From DAITQM01 sp039794245 (GTDB taxonomy: Bacteria > Pseudomonadota > Gammaproteobacteria > Xanthomonadales > Wenzhouxiangellaceae), in the NCBI GenBank assembly GCA_039794245.1, contig JBDIVS010000001.1, forward strand, positions 1 to 64,000: 64,000 bases of DNA, in the 5' to 3' direction. This document shows positions 61,827 to 64,000 of the stretch, piece by piece; positions within the stretch are counted from its first letter, which is position 1; each line of letters begins with the position of its first letter. The translations under genes and the position numbers were made by a program. The notes beneath the pieces were generated by a model. That model had not been told where the DNA came from, made no database searches, and saw only the letters and a list, made by a program, of their open reading frames with translations.

Positions 61827-63491
61827 TCAACCCAAACGGCGGTAACGGATACGGTGCGGCTGGTCGGCCTCCCCGCCCAGGCGGCGCCGGCGGTCGGCTT
61901 CGTATTCCTGGTAATTGCCGGCGTAGAACACCACCTGGCCGTCGTCCTCGAAGGCCAGGATATGGCTGGCGATGCGGTCGAGAAACCAGCGGTCGTGAGA
62001 GATCACCAGTGCCGTGCCCGGCCAGGCGAGCAGCGCTTCTTCCAGGGCGCGCAGCGTCTCGACGTCGAGGTCGTTGGTCGGCTCGTCGAGCAGCAGCAGA
62101 TTGCCGCCGGTTTGCAGCACCTTGGCAAGATGCAATCGGTTGCGCTCGCCGCCCGACAGGTCTCCGACCCGTTTTTGCTGATCGGCGCCTTTGAAATTGA
62201 ACCGCCCGGCCCAGGCGCGCGATTGAATTTCGTAGCCGTTCACCGTGATCAGATCGGCGCCGCCGGAGATCTCCTCCCAGACGGTCTTGTCCGGATCGAG
62301 ACCGGCGCGGCTCTGGTTGACGTAGGCGAGTTTGACGCTCGGCCCCAGGCGCAAGGCGCCGCCATCGGGCTGTTCCTCGCCGGCGATCAGCCGAAACAGC
62401 GTCGTCTTGCCGGCGCCGTTGGCGCCGATGATACCAACGATCGCACCCGGCGGCACCTTGAAACTCAAGCCGCCGAACAATGATCGGTCGCCGTAGGATT
62501 TGCCGATATTCTCGGCCTCGAGCACCAGATCGCCGAGCCGCGGCCCGGGCGGGATGTACAGCTCGTTGGTCTCGTTGCGTTTCTGGAATTCGCGCGATTG
62601 CATCTCCTCGAACTGTCTGAGCCGCGCCTTGCTCTTGGCCTGCCGCCCCTTGGCGCCCTGCCGCACCCACTCGAGTTCGTGCTGGATCGAACGGCGGTGC
62701 GCCGCCTCCTCGCGCGCCTCCTGCGCCAGACGTTGCTCTTTTTGTTCGAGCCACGACGAATAATTGCCCTGCCAGGGGATACCGTAGCCGCGGTCCAGTT
62801 CGAGTATCCAGCCGGCGACGTTGTCGAGAAAATAGCGGTCGTGGGTCACGGCCACCACGGTGCCCGGGAAATCGGCCAGATAATGTTCGAGCCAGGCCAC
62901 CGATTCGGCATCGAGGTGGTTGGTCGGTTCGTCGAGCAGCAGCATATCAGGTGCCGCCAGCAACAGCCGGCACAGCGCCACGCGGCGCCGTTCGCCGCCG
63001 GACAGGCAGCTCACGTCGGCGTCCCACGGCGGCAGCCGGAGCGCGTCGGCGGCGCGTTCGAGTTTTGCTTCGAGTTGGTGGGCATCGGCATGCAGCAGGC
63101 GGTTTTCGAGTGCCGCCTGCTCGGCCGCCAGGGCGTCGAAATCGGCGTCCGGCTCGGCGTAGGCGGCATAAATTTCCTCGAGCCGTTTTTCTGCGGCACG
63201 GATCTCGGCCAGCGCGATCTCGACATTGCCGCGCACGTCCTTGGCCGGGTCGAGTTCCGGTTCCTGCGGCAGGTAGCCGATCCGCAGCCCCGGCAGCGGC
63301 CGGGCTTCGCCTTCGAACTCGTTATCGACCCCGGCCATGATGCGCAACAGCGTCGATTTACCGGCGCCGTTCAGGCCCAGAAGGCCGATTTTCGCCCCCG
63401 GGAAAAACGACAGCGAAATATCCTTGATGATCGTGCGCCTGGGCGGCACCGTCTTGCTCACCTGGAGCATGGTGTAAACGTATTGGCTCAT
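61827..63491 (-). CDS. ettA: Energy-dependent translational throttle protein EttA
   Basis: 554-residue ABC-F protein that binds the ribosomal E site and gates elongation according to ATP/ADP. Two ABC domains: Walker A GLNGAGKSTLLRI and GANGAGKTTLFRL, signatures CLSGGERRRVALC and DLSGGERNRLHLA, Walker B LLLDEPTNHLDAESVAWLEH and LLLDEPTNDLDVETL. The long linker with RQGAKGRQAKSKARL between them is typical. Divergent from glyA. Confidence 0.95.
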   Translation of the reverse strand: MSQYVYTMLQVSKTVPPRRTIIKDISLSFFPGAKIGLLGLNGAGKSTLLRIMAGVDNEFEGEARPLPGLRIGYLPQEPELDPAKDVRGNVEIALAEIRAAEKRLEEIYAAYAEPDADFDALAAEQAALENRLLHADAHQLEAKLERAADALRLPPWDADVSCLSGGERRRVALCRLLLAAPDMLLLDEPTNHLDAESVAWLEHYLADFPGTVVAVTHDRYFLDNVAGWILELDRGYGIPWQGNYSSWLEQKEQRLAQEAREEAAHRRSIQHELEWVRQGAKGRQAKSKARLRQFEEMQSREFQKRNETNELYIPPGPRLGDLVLEAENIGKSYGDRSLFGGLSFKVPPGAIVGIIGANGAGKTTLFRLIAGEEQPDGGALRLGPSVKLAYVNQSRAGLDPDKTVWEEISGGADLITVNGYEIQSRAWAGRFNFKGADQQKRVGDLSGGERNRLHLAKVLQTGGNLLLLDEPTNDLDVETLRALEEALLAWPGTALVISHDRWFLDRIASHILAFEDDGQVVFYAGNYQEYEADRRRRLGGEADQPHRIRYRRLG

Positions 63492-63688
63492 GGAAATCCG
63501 GTTGGAAAAACGGCGAAAAGAACCGCCCGGCAGAGCGGGCGGAGCCGGTCATTTTATCCGATCCGGCCGGCCGGCAATGGATGCCAAGACAAACGGGTTT
63601 CATGGCTGAACTTCATACTCCCTCTACCGGATGTTAAAATGAAATGTTTCCGCCGGCTGCCCGATCCGGTATTTGACAGGCTCATCCC

Positions 63689-64000
63689 ATGTTCGATTCC
63701 CGTGCCACGATCTCGACTTTCGACCCCGAGCTTTTCGCCGCGCTCGAGGCCGAGCGCCGGCGCCAGGAAGAGCACATCGAGCTGATCGCCTCGGAGAACT
63801 ACGCCTCGCCGCGGGTGCTCGAGGCGCAGGGTTCGGTGCTGACCAATAAGTACGCCGAGGGTTATCCGGGGCGGCGTTATTACGGCGGCTGCGAATTCGT
63901 CGACGCAGCCGAGCGACTGGCCGTCGAGCGCGCCAAGCGACTTTTCGGCGCCGGTTACGCCAATGTCCAGCCGCATTCCGGCTCGCAGGCCAATGCCGCG
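63689..64000 (+). CDS. glyA: Serine hydroxymethyltransferase, 5' part
   Basis: The first 104 codons run off the window. HIELIASENYASPRVLEAQGS, NKYAEGYPGRRYYGGCEFVD and ANVQPHSGSQANAA are the SHMT N-terminal blocks. The enzyme turns serine and tetrahydrofolate into glycine and 5,10-methylene-THF, PLP-dependent. ATG at 63689. Confidence 0.95.
   Translation, partial: MFDSRATISTFDPELFAALEAERRRQEEHIELIASENYASPRVLEAQGSVLTNKYAEGYPGRRYYGGCEFVDAAERLAVERAKRLFGAGYANVQPHSGSQANAA

Noticed and set aside
61732..62754. 340-residue minus-strand frame overlapping ettA
   Set aside because: Out-of-frame reading of the second ABC domain of ettA; the true frame carries Walker A, signature and Walker B.

Overview
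The window is GC-rich, densely packed bacterial DNA and reads as a gammaproteobacterial chromosome. Gene families and neighbourhoods point that way: map-glnD-dapD-dapE, yajC-secD-secF, divergent trmJ/suhB, divergent ppsR/ppsA, ettA, and a YqiB-like DUF1249 protein. The fused aspartokinase/diaminopimelate decarboxylase and the MurD2-MurL pair are features known from Xanthomonas-type gammaproteobacteria, but the sequence alone does not fix a genus. There is no phage, plasmid or CRISPR signature. Mobile-element traces are small: an IS481-like end at position 1, a probable group II intron scrap near 58.6-58.9 kb, and a broken Uma2 nuclease gene.

Layout. 1-6.3 kb (minus): lysAC-murL-murD2-SDR operon, linking diaminopimelate/lysine synthesis to an alternative route for placing D-glutamate in peptidoglycan; the SDR 3' end runs into an IS481-like end. 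6.7-15.6 kb (plus): a complete leucine/isovalerate degradation operon from leucine dehydrogenase to HMG-CoA lyase. 15.8-19.2 kb: Uma2 pseudogene, an HSD10-like dehydrogenase with a coupled small protein, and DoxX plus pirin. 19.2-19.8 kb: a run of stem-loops around tRNA-Ser(GCU). 19.9-22.4 kb: hydrolase and trmJ, divergent from suhB. 22.4-32.8 kb (minus): map-glnD-dapD-dapE, then yajC-secD-secF and a Na/Pi cotransporter-like gene. 33-37.5 kb (plus): two-gene RND efflux operon. 37.5-47.2 kb (minus): one 3232-residue secreted repeat protein. 47.4-52.6 kb (minus): sufR-sufB-sufC-sufD-sufS under a clear palindromic operator. 52.7-55.2 kb: HAD-type lipoprotein, CMD/AhpD-like protein, a tRNA-Ala/tRNA-Glu pair separated by 18 perfect heptamers, and DUF1249. 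55.3-58.6 kb: divergent ppsR/ppsA. 59-64 kb: CadC-like TPR regulator, ettA and the start of glyA.

How the genes work together. Cell-wall precursor supply is the strongest theme: lysAC, dapD and dapE make meso-DAP and lysine, and MurD2/MurL would add L-Glu to UDP-MurNAc-L-Ala and then epimerise it. The leucine operon yields acetyl-CoA and acetoacetate. PpsA and its PpsR regulator sit at the gluconeogenic branch point. GlnD is the nitrogen sensor, and Suf builds Fe-S clusters.

The least explained items are the giant repeat protein with its six near-identical 402-bp units, the heptamer array inside the tRNA pair, the 33-bp-arm palindrome that includes the tRNA-Ser 3' end, and the CATG-centred palindromes. 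Coding starts were chosen by ribosome-site quality, overlap with the upstream stop, and family length. All functions are inferred from recognisable motifs; no database search was possible.
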